A stretch of DNA of 64,000 nt from Occallatibacter riparius (lineage in GTDB: Bacteria; Acidobacteriota; Terriglobia; Terriglobales; Acidobacteriaceae), in contig NZ_CP093313.1 in the NCBI RefSeq assembly GCF_025264625.1, forward strand, positions 5,952,001 to 6,016,000, in the 5' to 3' direction. The translations under genes and the position numbers were made by a program. The notes beneath the pieces are model-generated. The model saw only the letters and a list, made by a program, of their open reading frames with translations, made no database searches and was not told the DNA's origin. Below, piece after piece: positions 1 to 8,663 of this stretch (positions are counted from its first letter, which is position 1; each line of letters starts with the position of its first letter).

Positions 1-680
1 CTGAACGCAGCCCAGTGCGCATTGAGCTGCGCGAGATCCTCGAAGCTCAACATGTAAGTCAGGCTGGGCATGCGGGCGCCCACCAGCGTGTCGCCAAAGA
101 AGACGTTGTTGAAGCCCGCGGCCTTGAACAGATCGAACTCGCCTGCGTTGAACATCTCAACCTTGCGCACGTGATCGCTGAAGCTTGGGCTCTCATAGGT
201 CCGCAGCTGATACACGCGCTTGGCGCCTGCCGTCTTCGGCGGAGGCGTTACTCGCGGAAATCCTTCGAAAGCAGCCAGCAGCGTCGAGTCTGAGCGCACG
301 AACGCTGATGCCGTCGCGGGCGCGCTCCAGAAAGGCTGTGCCGCTTTCATGAATGCATCGTCTTTGGCCAGGGCGAAGTCCAGCGTGGCGAGGTCCTCCA
401 CAGATTTCGACGGAATCAGCACGTAGTATGTCGGCGTCTCCGGCCCGATATCGAGCTTGAACGCGCCCACCGGCCCCATGTTCCTGCGCGCCAGTGCGGG
501 AATCAGCGCATCGCCGATGTAGTGCTCGGTAAGTCCGCTCTGCGGGCCGTTCTCAAGAAAGTACCGGCGCAGCAGGTAGAACTCACGCCCCTGCGGGGCA
601 GCTGCCTGCGCGTTCGCTTTTTGTCCCAACGCTACAGCCGACGCCGCCAATGATCCAGCAAGAAAATTCCGACGATCCAA
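1..680 (-). CDS. NIPSNAP-family protein with signal peptide (partial, runs off the window)
   Basis: Reading the minus strand from a TTG at 680-678 gives an open frame of 226 codons that runs off the left edge. The start is supported by GGAGG at 686-690, seven bases upstream. The N-terminus (MDRRNFLAGSLAASAVALG) is a twin-arginine-like signal, so export is likely. The mature part has the repeated ferredoxin-like pattern of secreted NIPSNAP proteins: a first copy around FYLLRRYFLENG and a second after the RVYQLRTYESPS segment. No catalytic residues are established for these proteins; many bacterial members are annotated by fold only. The C-terminus and downstream neighbours lie outside the window. 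Confidence 0.75.
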   Translation of the reverse strand, partial: MDRRNFLAGSLAASAVALGQKANAQAAAPQGREFYLLRRYFLENGPQSGLTEHYIGDALIPALARRNMGPVGAFKLDIGPETPTYYVLIPSKSVEDLATLDFALAKDDAFMKAAQPFWSAPATASAFVRSDSTLLAAFEGFPRVTPPPKTAGAKRVYQLRTYESPSFSDHVRKVEMFNAGEFDLFKAAGFNNVFFGDTLVGARMPSLTYMLSFEDLAQLNAHWAAF

Positions 681-776
681 TGTGACCTCCGAGGTTGCAA
701 CCTGTGTCTACGGCACTGCGTGTTTACGGCACTGCGTGTTCACGGCACACTGCGAGCAAGCATATCGCAACGACCG

Positions 777-1229
777 CTACTCTTTGCCGATGTCTTCGTT
801 CCAGACCTCGGGGTGAGCGGCGACGTAGCGCTCCAGCAGCTCGCGGCACTCGGCGCTATCGAGATCGATGATGTTGACTCCGTTCTCGCGCAGCCAGTCT
901 GCACCGCCCCGGAACGTGCGGCTTTCGCCTACTACCACTGTGCCGATCCCGAACTGCCGCACGAGTCCGCTGCAGTACCAGCAGGGCGACAGCGTCGTTA
1001 CCATGATGAGCTTGCGATAACTGCGCTGCCTGCCCGCTTTGCGAAACGCATCCGTCTCCCCGTGAATGCTGGAATCGTCTTCCTGCACGCGGCGGTTGTG
1101 ACCACGGCTCACCAGCTCGCCGTCTTCAGTGAACAGCGCTGCGCCAATGGGAATGCCACCTTCCGCAAATCCCTGCCGCGCCTCTTCAAGCGCCACCTGC
1201 AGCATTGCCTCATACTTCGCCTGATCCAT
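777..1229 (-). CDS. Nucleoside/cytosine deaminase (CDA-fold)
   Basis: A 150-residue zinc hydrolase that would deaminate cytosine or a related base (cytosine to uracil), acting in the cytoplasm for pyrimidine salvage. The zinc and proton-shuttle motif HGE lies about 55 residues in, followed by TLSPCWYCSG, which carries the PCxxC pair. The ending (HPEVWNEDIGKE) closely resembles yeast cytosine deaminase Fcy1. A longer frame reaches 1301, but the ATG at 1229 has AGGA six bases upstream and begins where family members begin, so I chose it. The gene is divergent from the MerR regulator at 1453. Substrate is inferred from family resemblance; guanine deaminase or tRNA adenosine deaminase are less likely because the C-terminal part matches Fcy1. 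Confidence 0.85.
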   Translation of the reverse strand: MDQAKYEAMLQVALEEARQGFAEGGIPIGAALFTEDGELVSRGHNRRVQEDDSSIHGETDAFRKAGRQRSYRKLIMVTTLSPCWYCSGLVRQFGIGTVVVGESRTFRGGADWLRENGVNIIDLDSAECRELLERYVAAHPEVWNEDIGKE

Positions 1230-1452
1230 TCGCCGTCCTTTGGATGAGTTGTTTCCCATCATCCCATGCTTGCTAACCGGGAGCGACGCGCGCCGCTCCA
1301 ATCTTAAGAAATGTAAACGGCGCTCTAAGATTTCCCCGGCGCAAGAACCATAAGTCTTACGGAGATAATAAGTTAGACATCAACTTTACGGCCCTTTTAC
1401 GGCTATTGCTGTGTATTGACTTGGAGCGCGCTGCAAGGAGTACGGTGGACTT

Positions 1453-1887
1453 ATGCGGGATGCTGGATACACGATTCGAACCATGGCACAGCGTTGCGGG
1501 ATGACCGCGCACACGCTGCGCTACTACGAGCGCGTCGGCCTCATTCAACCGGTGGGCCGCGCACAGAATGGCCATCGCCGCTACTCCGATGAGGACGAGG
1601 CGTGGCTCAACTTCCTCCATTGCATGCGCGCGACAAACATGCCGATTCGCGAGATGCAGCGTTATGCTGCCCTGCGCGAGCGCGGCGAGGGCAGCTCTCT
1701 CGAGCGTCGCAAGATTCTCGAAGAGCATCGTAGCGTGATCACCGAGCAGATTGCCGCGCTGGAAAAAGCGCAGAAGCTGCTCACCCACAAGATCGATAAC
1801 TACCGCGCCATTGAAGAACGCATTGGCGTGCGCAGACCCGCCGAGTACTCAACGGATCAGCTCCCCGATCTCGCTCCGGCGATGTAA
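1453..1887 (+). CDS. MerR-family transcriptional regulator
   Basis: A 144-residue DNA-binding protein. Residues 6-75 form the MerR winged helix-turn-helix, with the hallmark TLRYYERVGLI followed by NGHRRYSDED. Residues 80-125 are a long dimerisation helix (coiled coil), and the C-terminal tail has no conserved cysteines, so a metal sensor of the MerR/CueR/SoxR type is unlikely. It resembles the AdhR/YfmP-like group that senses aldehydes or electrophiles. AAGGAG sits at 1435-1440, somewhat far from the ATG. The gene is divergent from the deaminase and 375 bases upstream of the aldehyde oxidoreductase operon. Control of either neighbour is plausible, but no operator dyad was identified. Confidence 0.88.
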   Translation: MRDAGYTIRTMAQRCGMTAHTLRYYERVGLIQPVGRAQNGHRRYSDEDEAWLNFLHCMRATNMPIREMQRYAALRERGEGSSLERRKILEEHRSVITEQIAALEKAQKLLTHKIDNYRAIEERIGVRRPAEYSTDQLPDLAPAM

Positions 1888-2262
1888 GCACCCGGCTTAT
1901 CAGCCGCTACGAACGCCCGCTGCATTTGACCGCATCGAAATTGCCGCAGCCCTCCAGGTCAAATGCAGCCATCGGCGCGTACCCGCGGGCCGCTCCCGCC
2001 AGGCAGAGTAGCCGGAAACCCGCTAGCGATCGCAACGCTCGCTGCTCCACTTCAATGCCCTGCCCTGATTTTTGACAATATGATTGGCCGTTCCAAACCG
2101 CTATTGAAAAGCGTTACCATAGGGCACGGCGCATCATTGTCGAACTGAAACGACGCAATCTGCGCTCCGATTCGCTTCCCTCGTTCCTGCCCGATCCACC
2201 AGGCCGGAGCGACGAGTCGGCTCGATCTACAAACTGCACTCGCCTGTCCCGAGGAGGTCGCT
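1888..2262. other. Intergenic region upstream of the aldehyde oxidoreductase operon
   Basis: No coding frame is credible here. It holds the 13-base inverted repeat at 1919-1969 (listed separately) and a TTGACA at 2072-2077, but no -10 hexamer at a suitable distance, so I do not call a promoter. The ribosome binding site GAGGAGG at 2251-2257 belongs to the next gene. Confidence 0.6.
1919..1969. repeat. Perfect 13-bp inverted repeat downstream of the MerR gene
   Basis: GCTGCATTTGACC at 1919-1931 is repeated as its exact complement at 1957-1969, separated by 25 bases. It lies 31 bases after the MerR stop codon. No T-run follows on either strand, so it is not a typical intrinsic terminator. A transcript-end structure or a protein-binding dyad are both possible. 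Confidence 0.7.
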
Positions 2263-2991
2263 GTGGCAGATTCACCCAACTTGCGCTTCAAGCATCTGCG
2301 TGCCCGCTTTACGCCCACATCACAGGAAGCCGCGCCGAACGCGGACGAACGCCAGTCTATCGACCTGGAGCCGCTCGCGCCGGAAGACCCCAAGGGCCGC
2401 TTCAGCCGGCGCTCATTCCTATCCGGTCTCAGCGCGACGGGTATCCTGGCCGGCGCCGCGCCGCTCGTACAGGCAGCGCCCGCTCACGAGCCCGTTGTGG
2501 AAGAAGAAGCTGCGCCCGCCGGGATTGTCACGGCCAACGTCATGCTCCGCATCAATGGCAAGGACTATCCGCTGCGTAATCTCGACACGCGCGCCACACT
2601 CCTTGACACGCTGCGCGAGCGTATCCATCTCACCGGCACTAAGAAGGGCTGCGATCACGGCCAGTGCGGCGCATGCACAGTGCACGTCAACGGCCGCCGC
2701 GTGAATAGCTGCCTTTCGTTCGCAGTGATGCATGAAGGCGACGAGATCACCACCATTGAGGGTATCGGGCAGCCCAGCAACCTGCACCCCATGCAGGCCG
2801 CCTTTGTGGAGCACGATGGCTATCAGTGCGGCTACTGCACCAGCGGGCAGATTATGAGCGCTGTCGCGTTGCTGAAGGAGCCCATCGGCCCCACCGACGA
2901 AGACATCAAGCACGCCATGGCCGGCAACATCTGCCGCTGCGGCGCGTACTCCAACATTGTCGCGGCCGTGCGGCAAGTACGCCAAGCCTGA
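2263..2991 (+). CDS. paoA: Aldehyde oxidoreductase, [2Fe-2S] subunit (PaoA/YagT-like), Tat-exported
   Basis: The iron-sulfur subunit of a xanthine-dehydrogenase-family heterotrimer that oxidises aldehydes to carboxylates, most likely in the periplasm. Residues 48-54 (SRRSFLS) plus a hydrophobic stretch form a twin-arginine signal that can carry the whole folded complex. The plant-type ferredoxin centre is C130, C135, C138 and C150. The second, helical [2Fe-2S] centre is C189, C192, C224 and C226 (NICRCGAYSN). The start is a GTG with GAGGAGG five bases upstream. The N-terminal extension before the Tat motif (about 47 residues) is long but common in this subgroup. The gene is followed after 22 bases by the FAD subunit. 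Confidence 0.93.
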   Translation: MADSPNLRFKHLRARFTPTSQEAAPNADERQSIDLEPLAPEDPKGRFSRRSFLSGLSATGILAGAAPLVQAAPAHEPVVEEEAAPAGIVTANVMLRINGKDYPLRNLDTRATLLDTLRERIHLTGTKKGCDHGQCGACTVHVNGRRVNSCLSFAVMHEGDEITTIEGIGQPSNLHPMQAAFVEHDGYQCGYCTSGQIMSAVALLKEPIGPTDEDIKHAMAGNICRCGAYSNIVAAVRQVRQA

Positions 2992-3013
2992 TCATCAGGT
3001 ATAAGGAGCAGCC

Positions 3014-4009
3014 ATGCAGACCTTTCAGTACACAAAGGCCGCAAACGTCGATAAGGCTCTGGCCGCAGCGAACGGAGCGAAATTCATCGCAGGCGGCACC
3101 ACGCTCGTCGACTTGATGAAGCTGCACGTTGAGCAGCCCTCGGGCCTCGTCGACATCAACCTGCTGCCGCTCGACAAGATCGAGAAGCTGCCCGACGGCG
3201 GGCTGCGCATCGGCGCCATGGTGCGGAATTCCGACTTGGCCTGGAACGATGACGTGAAGAACAACTACGCCGTTCTGTCGCAGGCCCTCCTCTCCGGCGC
3301 ATCCCCGCAGCTGCGCAACATGGCCACTACCGGCGGCAATCTGCTTCAGCGTGTACGCTGCGCCTACTTCCGCGAGCCCAGCGCAGGCACACCCGGCGGC
3401 TACGGCTGCAACAAACGCACACCGGGCACAGGCTGCGCCGCGATGGAAGGCTTTAATCGCACGCACGCCGTGCTCGGCACCAGCGACGCCTGCATCGCCA
3501 CGCATCCATCGGATATGTGCGTGGCCATGGCGGCACTCGAAGCAGTCATCCACGTGGAAGGCCCAAAAGGTAAGCGCACCATACCGATCTCCGACTTTCA
3601 TAAGCTTCCAGGCAATACGCCGCACATCGAGAACGCGCTTGAGCCCGGTGAGTTGATCACGCATGTTGACCTGCCGAAGCCGATCGCGGGCGCAAAATCC
3701 GTCTACCTGAAGCTGCGCGACCGCGCGAGCTACGAGTTTGCGCTGGCCTCCTGCGCAGCGGTCGTAAAAGTCGAAGGCGGTCACATTCGTTACGCGCGCG
3801 TAGCTATGGGCGGAGTGGGAACGAAGCCCTGGCGATCGCATGAAGCGGAAACCGCGCTGGTGGGCAAGGCGGCGAATGCAGAGACGTTTCGTCATGCCGC
3901 GGAAGCCGCGCTCGCGGGAGCAAAGCCGCATAAGGACAATGCATTCAAAGTCGAGTTGGCCAAGCGTTGCGTGGTTCGCACGCTCAAGATGGCAACCGCA
4001 ACCGCGTAG
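3014..4009 (+). CDS. paoB: Aldehyde oxidoreductase, FAD subunit with extra FeS cysteines (PaoB/YagS-like)
   Basis: A 331-residue FAD-binding subunit that carries electrons from the FeS centres to the acceptor. The FAD motifs AGGTTL (residues 26-31) and TTGGNLLQ (105-112) are present, and the CO-dehydrogenase flavoprotein C-terminal domain occupies about 220-325. Four cysteines in the inserted loop (C116, C132, C141, C160) match the additional [4Fe-4S] cluster known in E. coli PaoB and in 4-hydroxybenzoyl-CoA reductases. It has no signal of its own, in keeping with export in complex with PaoA. It is co-transcribed: 22 bases after paoA and 18 bases before the first molybdopterin subunit. Confidence 0.92.
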   Translation: MQTFQYTKAANVDKALAAANGAKFIAGGTTLVDLMKLHVEQPSGLVDINLLPLDKIEKLPDGGLRIGAMVRNSDLAWNDDVKNNYAVLSQALLSGASPQLRNMATTGGNLLQRVRCAYFREPSAGTPGGYGCNKRTPGTGCAAMEGFNRTHAVLGTSDACIATHPSDMCVAMAALEAVIHVEGPKGKRTIPISDFHKLPGNTPHIENALEPGELITHVDLPKPIAGAKSVYLKLRDRASYEFALASCAAVVKVEGGHIRYARVAMGGVGTKPWRSHEAETALVGKAANAETFRHAAEAALAGAKPHKDNAFKVELAKRCVVRTLKMATATA

Positions 4010-4027
4010 GAAGTAGAGGAGATCACA

Positions 4028-6328
4028 ATGGCAACGGCACGCATTCCCCAAGGCGCAGACATCATTGGCGCCGCTGTGCCGCGCATTGACGGCCCGCTCA
4101 AGACCACCGGCGTCGCGCGCTACTCGCTCGATCACCACTTCCCGAACCTGGTTCACGGTGTGCCAGTGCAGGCTACGATCGGCCGTGGCCGCATCCGCTC
4201 GCTTGACGCCTCCGCCGCCGAAAAGATGCCAGGCGTGCTGCTCGTCATGCATCACGGCAAGATCGGCAACGTCTATCGCACGTTTCCGCGGCAGCAGGAC
4301 GGCAGTATGGCCGAGACGCGGCCGCCCTTTGAAGACGACAAGATTTACTACTGGGGCCAGTACGTCGCTGCTGTCATCGCCGAAACGCTGGAGCAGGCCA
4401 AGGCTGCCGCCGCGGCGATCAAGATTGAATATGACGCCGAATCGCCCGACGTCCGCCACGATCTCAGCGCCGGTTATGAGGGCCCGCACGACAGCAGTTG
4501 GAAGCGCGGGGATCCCGACAAAGCGCTCTCCGAAGCTCCCGTCACGATCGACCAGACCTACGTCACGCCTGTCGAGACGCACAATCCGATGGAGATGCAC
4601 GGCACCGTCGCTGTGTGGGATGGCGAGAACATTACGCTCTATGATTCGTCGCAGGGCGTGGTCAGCCATCGCACCATCATGTCGGAAGTCCTGGGCATTC
4701 CGCGGGAAAACGTCCGCACCGTCTCGCGATTCATCGGCTCCGGTTTTGGTGGCAAGCTCTCGCCCTGGCCGCAGTGCACGCTGGCAGCGGCAGCAGCACG
4801 GCAGCTCAATCGACCCGTCAAGATCAGCGTCGACCGCCGCATGATGTTTTCGAACGTGGGCCATCGTCCACGCACCCAGCAGCGGATCCGCCTCGGCGCG
4901 ACCAAAGACGGCAAGCTCACCGCAATACGCCACGACTTCTATACGCAAACTTCGCAGCTCGATGACTTCGTCGAGCACTGCGGCGAGCAGACTCCGTTCC
5001 TCTATAGCTGTCCAAACCTTGAAGTGACCACGGCGCTGACGCATCGCAACGTTGGCACGCCGTGTCCCATGCGCGGGCCTGGTGCCGTGCCTGGTCTCTA
5101 CGCGCTGGAGTCTGGCATCAACGAACTTGCGTGGAAGCTCAATATGGATCCCGTCGAGCTACGCCTCAAGAATGATGCCGATCACGACGAGGGGACCAAC
5201 AAGCCCTTCTCTTCGCGCCACTGGAAGGAATGCCTGACCACGGGCGCGGAAAAGATCGGCTGGAGCAAGCGCACGCCCGGCATTGGTTCCATGCGCCGCG
5301 ATGGCAAGATCATCGGCCTCGGCCTCGGCAGCGCCTCGTGGAGCGCGGCACGCATTCCTGCTACCGCTTCGGTCGAGCTCTGCCCCAACGGCCGCGTCTG
5401 CGTCCGCAGCGCCACGCAGGACATTGGCACCGGCACATACACGTTGTTCGCGCAGGTAGCTCACGCGAAGACAGGCGTGCCGCTCGACCGCATCGACGTC
5501 TTCCTCGGCGACACGAACCTTCCTGACGGCCCCACATCCGGCGGATCGATGGTCACCAGCGCGATTCTGCCGGCTGCAACCACGGCCGTGAACCAGGCAG
5601 TCGATCGCCTTCTCCATGTTGCCGCGCTCACTCCCGGCTCGCCCTTCCACGGATCGAAGCCTGATCACCTCACGATTGCGCAAGGTCGCGTTGTTCCCAA
5701 ACCGCAGGAGCCAGGGCAGCCCAAAGTCGTTGGCGCTTCGTACAGTGCAAGCGCCGACCTGACCGCAAACGGTGTTCCGTTCGAAGAAGTTCTGCGCATG
5801 GCGAATCTCAGCAGCATCTCCGCCACCGGACGGACGTTCCCCTCTTTCGAGGACCCGAAGGCGAAGCAGTACTCGATGCACTCGTTCGGCGCGCACTTCG
5901 CTGAAGTCGAGTGGGACCCCGAGATCGTGCGCCTGCGGGTGAGCCGAATCGTCTCGGTCTTTGACTGCGGCAAGATCATCAACATGGGCCCAGCAAAGAA
6001 CCAGATCCTAGGTGCTGCGATCATGGGCCTTGGCATGTCGTTGCTTGAAGAAACTGTCTATGACCCGCGCACGGGCCAGCCCATCAACGGCAGCTTCGCC
6101 GACTACCTCGTCGCCACCTGCGCCGATTTGCCCGACCTCGACGTCACCTATCTCGATTATCCCGACACCATCGTCAACGAGTACGGCGCGCGCGGCGTGG
6201 GCGAAATCGGCATGGCGGGCGTCGCTCCCGCGATCACTGAGGCCGTTTATCACGCCACCGGAGTCCGCGTGCGCGAGCTCCCCATCCGCATTGAAGACCT
6301 TCTGCAGTCGAAGATCACAGCAGTTTAA
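4028..6328 (+). CDS. paoC: Aldehyde oxidoreductase, molybdopterin subunit, copy 1 (PaoC/YagR-like)
   Basis: A 766-residue catalytic subunit with the aldehyde oxidase/xanthine dehydrogenase a/b-hammerhead domain near residues 20-130, then the molybdenum-cofactor-binding halves. The cofactor loop reads GSGFGGKLSPWPQ, and a second glycine-rich cofactor segment is QDIGTGTYTLFAQ. The catalytic base glutamate is at about residue 726 in GARGVGEIGMAG, the position equivalent to E692 of E. coli PaoC. AGAGGAG lies just before the ATG. A close paralogue begins 11 bases after its stop. The substrate is unknown; aromatic aldehydes are typical for PaoC. Confidence 0.93.
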   Translation: MATARIPQGADIIGAAVPRIDGPLKTTGVARYSLDHHFPNLVHGVPVQATIGRGRIRSLDASAAEKMPGVLLVMHHGKIGNVYRTFPRQQDGSMAETRPPFEDDKIYYWGQYVAAVIAETLEQAKAAAAAIKIEYDAESPDVRHDLSAGYEGPHDSSWKRGDPDKALSEAPVTIDQTYVTPVETHNPMEMHGTVAVWDGENITLYDSSQGVVSHRTIMSEVLGIPRENVRTVSRFIGSGFGGKLSPWPQCTLAAAAARQLNRPVKISVDRRMMFSNVGHRPRTQQRIRLGATKDGKLTAIRHDFYTQTSQLDDFVEHCGEQTPFLYSCPNLEVTTALTHRNVGTPCPMRGPGAVPGLYALESGINELAWKLNMDPVELRLKNDADHDEGTNKPFSSRHWKECLTTGAEKIGWSKRTPGIGSMRRDGKIIGLGLGSASWSAARIPATASVELCPNGRVCVRSATQDIGTGTYTLFAQVAHAKTGVPLDRIDVFLGDTNLPDGPTSGGSMVTSAILPAATTAVNQAVDRLLHVAALTPGSPFHGSKPDHLTIAQGRVVPKPQEPGQPKVVGASYSASADLTANGVPFEEVLRMANLSSISATGRTFPSFEDPKAKQYSMHSFGAHFAEVEWDPEIVRLRVSRIVSVFDCGKIINMGPAKNQILGAAIMGLGMSLLEETVYDPRTGQPINGSFADYLVATCADLPDLDVTYLDYPDTIVNEYGARGVGEIGMAGVAPAITEAVYHATGVRVRELPIRIEDLLQSKITAV

Positions 6329-6339
6329 GGAATGAACGC

Positions 6340-8580
6340 ATGAGCACGACACCCGCATCCATGGCAGCGATCATCGGCAAAGCCACTCCACGCATCGACG
6401 GCCCGCTCAAGACCACCGGCGCCGCAGAGTACTCCGCCGACTTCCACTTCGATCGCATGGTGCACGCCGTGCCCGTCTCCGCCACCATCGGCAACGGCCG
6501 CATCACAAAGTTGGATACCTCCGCGGCCGAATCCATGCCTGGCGTTCTGCTGGTTCTCCATCACGGCAACATTGGCCCGCTCTACCGCACCGTTCCCGGC
6601 GACGACAACGCCACCAACAGCGAAGTCCGCTCTGCCTTTGAAGATGAGACTATCCGCTATTTCGGCCAGTATGTGGCCGTAGTCGTCGCTGAAACCCTCG
6701 AGCAGGCCACCGCGGCAGCATCAGCAGTCAAAGCGGAGTACGCCGCAGAAACCCCCAATGTCAGCACCAAACTCGGCGACTACGACGGCAAGCGCAAATC
6801 CACGTCGAAGCGTGGAGATCCCGATGGAGCCTTCGCCTCCGCACCCGTCAAACTCGACGCGGTCTACAACACACCCGTCGAGACGCACAATCCGATAGAA
6901 CTTCACGCTTCGGTCGCTGTATGGGATGGCGATAACGTCACTATGTACGAGACCTCGCAGGGCGTGGTTAATCATCGCGTGGTGATGGCGCAGACCCTGG
7001 GGCTTCCCGTCGAGAACGTTCGCGTGATCACGCGCTATCTCGGCTCGGGATTCGGCGGCAAGCTCTTCCCCTGGCCGCACGCGGCAATGACGGCAGTCGC
7101 AGCGCGCAAGCTAGGTCGGCCCGTGAAGCTTTCTGTCACGCGCCGCATGATGTTCTCCTGCGTTGGCTACCGTCCCCACACTGAGCAGCACGTGAAGATT
7201 GGCGCGACCAAAGAGGGCAAGCTCCTCGCGCTGCGCCATGACTACTTCAACAACACATCGATGCTTGACGACTTCGACGAAGGTTGCGGCGAAGCGACGC
7301 CGATCCTTTACAGCGTTGCCAATCTCGAAGTGACCTCTGCGCAGCCGCGCCGCAATATGGGCGCGCCCATGTGGATGCGCGGCCCCGGCGCAGTACCCGG
7401 CCTCTACGCGCTCGAATCCGCAATGAACGAGCTCGCCGATCAGCTCAATATGGACCCGCTGCAGCTTCGCATCCTCAACGACACGGAGAAGGACGAGAGC
7501 AACAAGGACATCCCCTTTTCTTCTCGTCATCTGCGCGAGTGCTATGAAGTCGGCGCGAAGAAATTTGGCTGGGAGCGCCGCACGACCGGCATTGGCTCCA
7601 TGCGCCGAGACGGAAAGATTCTCGGCTGGGGCATGGGCGGCGCAAGCTGGGTGGCCATCCAGCTTCCCTGCACCGCCGTCGTGGAGTTCTGCGCCAACGG
7701 ACGCCTCTGCGTGCGCTGCGGAACGCAGGACATCGGCACCGGCACCTATACCGTCTTCGCGCAGGTGCTGCACGAGAAGACCGGCGTGCCGCTCGAAAAG
7801 ATCGACGTGATCCTGGGCGACAGTGGGCTGCCCGGCGGGCCAATGTCCGGCGGCTCCATGGTCACCGGCTCTGTGCTCGACGCGATTGCGAACGGCGCGA
7901 ACGGCGCCATCAAGCGTCTGCAGCAAATCGCTGCATCCACTGACGGCTCGCCGTTGAAAGGCGCTTCGCTCGAGACGATTGCTTTGACGGGCGGCCGGTT
8001 GCATACCAAGAGCCAGGCATACACCGATGGCGCGCACTTTGCTGATATCCTCAGCGCCGCAAAGCTCGCTCGCGTCAGTGCCGAAGGCAAGACCACCCCT
8101 AGCTGGGAAAACCCCAAGTCAAAGGGCTACTCGCTGCACTCATTCGGCGCGCAGTTTGTGGAAGTGGAGTACGACCCCGAGATTGCGCGCGTGCGCGTGA
8201 GCCGGGTCGTCTCCGTGATCGACGGCGGCCGCATCATCAATCCGAAAGCGGCAACCAACCAGATCGCCGGCGCAGTCGTGATGGGCGTGGGCATGGGCCT
8301 GCTCGAGGAGACGGTGTACGACCATCGTACGGGCCAGCCGATTAATGGCAGTCTCGCCGACTACCTCGTGGCCACCTGCGCCGATGCACCCGACATCGAC
8401 GTCACGTTCCTGGATCACCCGGATCCCATCATGGGCGAGTACGGCGCGCGCGGTATCGCGGAGATCGGCCTTGCCGGCGTGGCACCGGCCATCACCGCGG
8501 CGGTTTATCACGCCACGGGGGTCCGCGTGCGCGATCTGCCCGTGCGCATTGAAGATCTGCTGCAGTCGAAGGTTGTTTAG
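6340..8580 (+). CDS. Aldehyde oxidoreductase, molybdopterin subunit, copy 2 (tandem paralogue)
   Basis: A 746-residue protein colinear with the preceding subunit from its first residues (PRIDGPLKTTGAAEYS) to its last (RIEDLLQSKVV). It keeps the cofactor loop GSGFGGKLFPWPH, the segment QDIGTGTYTVFAQ and the active-site glutamate, here at about residue 708 in GARGIAEIGLAG (GVGE in copy 1, GIAE here). It therefore looks functional and not decayed. Differences cluster in substrate-channel loops, which suggests alternative catalytic subunits sharing one PaoA-PaoB module. Whether both are incorporated at once or compete is not visible from sequence. Confidence 0.92.
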   Translation: MSTTPASMAAIIGKATPRIDGPLKTTGAAEYSADFHFDRMVHAVPVSATIGNGRITKLDTSAAESMPGVLLVLHHGNIGPLYRTVPGDDNATNSEVRSAFEDETIRYFGQYVAVVVAETLEQATAAASAVKAEYAAETPNVSTKLGDYDGKRKSTSKRGDPDGAFASAPVKLDAVYNTPVETHNPIELHASVAVWDGDNVTMYETSQGVVNHRVVMAQTLGLPVENVRVITRYLGSGFGGKLFPWPHAAMTAVAARKLGRPVKLSVTRRMMFSCVGYRPHTEQHVKIGATKEGKLLALRHDYFNNTSMLDDFDEGCGEATPILYSVANLEVTSAQPRRNMGAPMWMRGPGAVPGLYALESAMNELADQLNMDPLQLRILNDTEKDESNKDIPFSSRHLRECYEVGAKKFGWERRTTGIGSMRRDGKILGWGMGGASWVAIQLPCTAVVEFCANGRLCVRCGTQDIGTGTYTVFAQVLHEKTGVPLEKIDVILGDSGLPGGPMSGGSMVTGSVLDAIANGANGAIKRLQQIAASTDGSPLKGASLETIALTGGRLHTKSQAYTDGAHFADILSAAKLARVSAEGKTTPSWENPKSKGYSLHSFGAQFVEVEYDPEIARVRVSRVVSVIDGGRIINPKAATNQIAGAVVMGVGMGLLEETVYDHRTGQPINGSLADYLVATCADAPDIDVTFLDHPDPIMGEYGARGIAEIGLAGVAPAITAAVYHATGVRVRDLPVRIEDLLQSKVV

Positions 8581-8663
8581 GGCTTATGCTCTTCGCGCGC
8601 GGTGGCCGTGATCACATTCGGGCCAGGCCCGCGCATGTTTTCCTGTAGACGGAATCGCGACAC

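Noticed and set aside
2072..2109. Promoter for the aldehyde oxidoreductase operon from TTGACA at 2072
   Set aside because: No acceptable -10 hexamer at 15-19 bases.
2906..5044. 712-codon open frame on the minus strand opposite paoB and paoC
   Set aside because: It is the antisense shadow of high-GC genes with strong families. No start signal, domain or signal peptide is visible.
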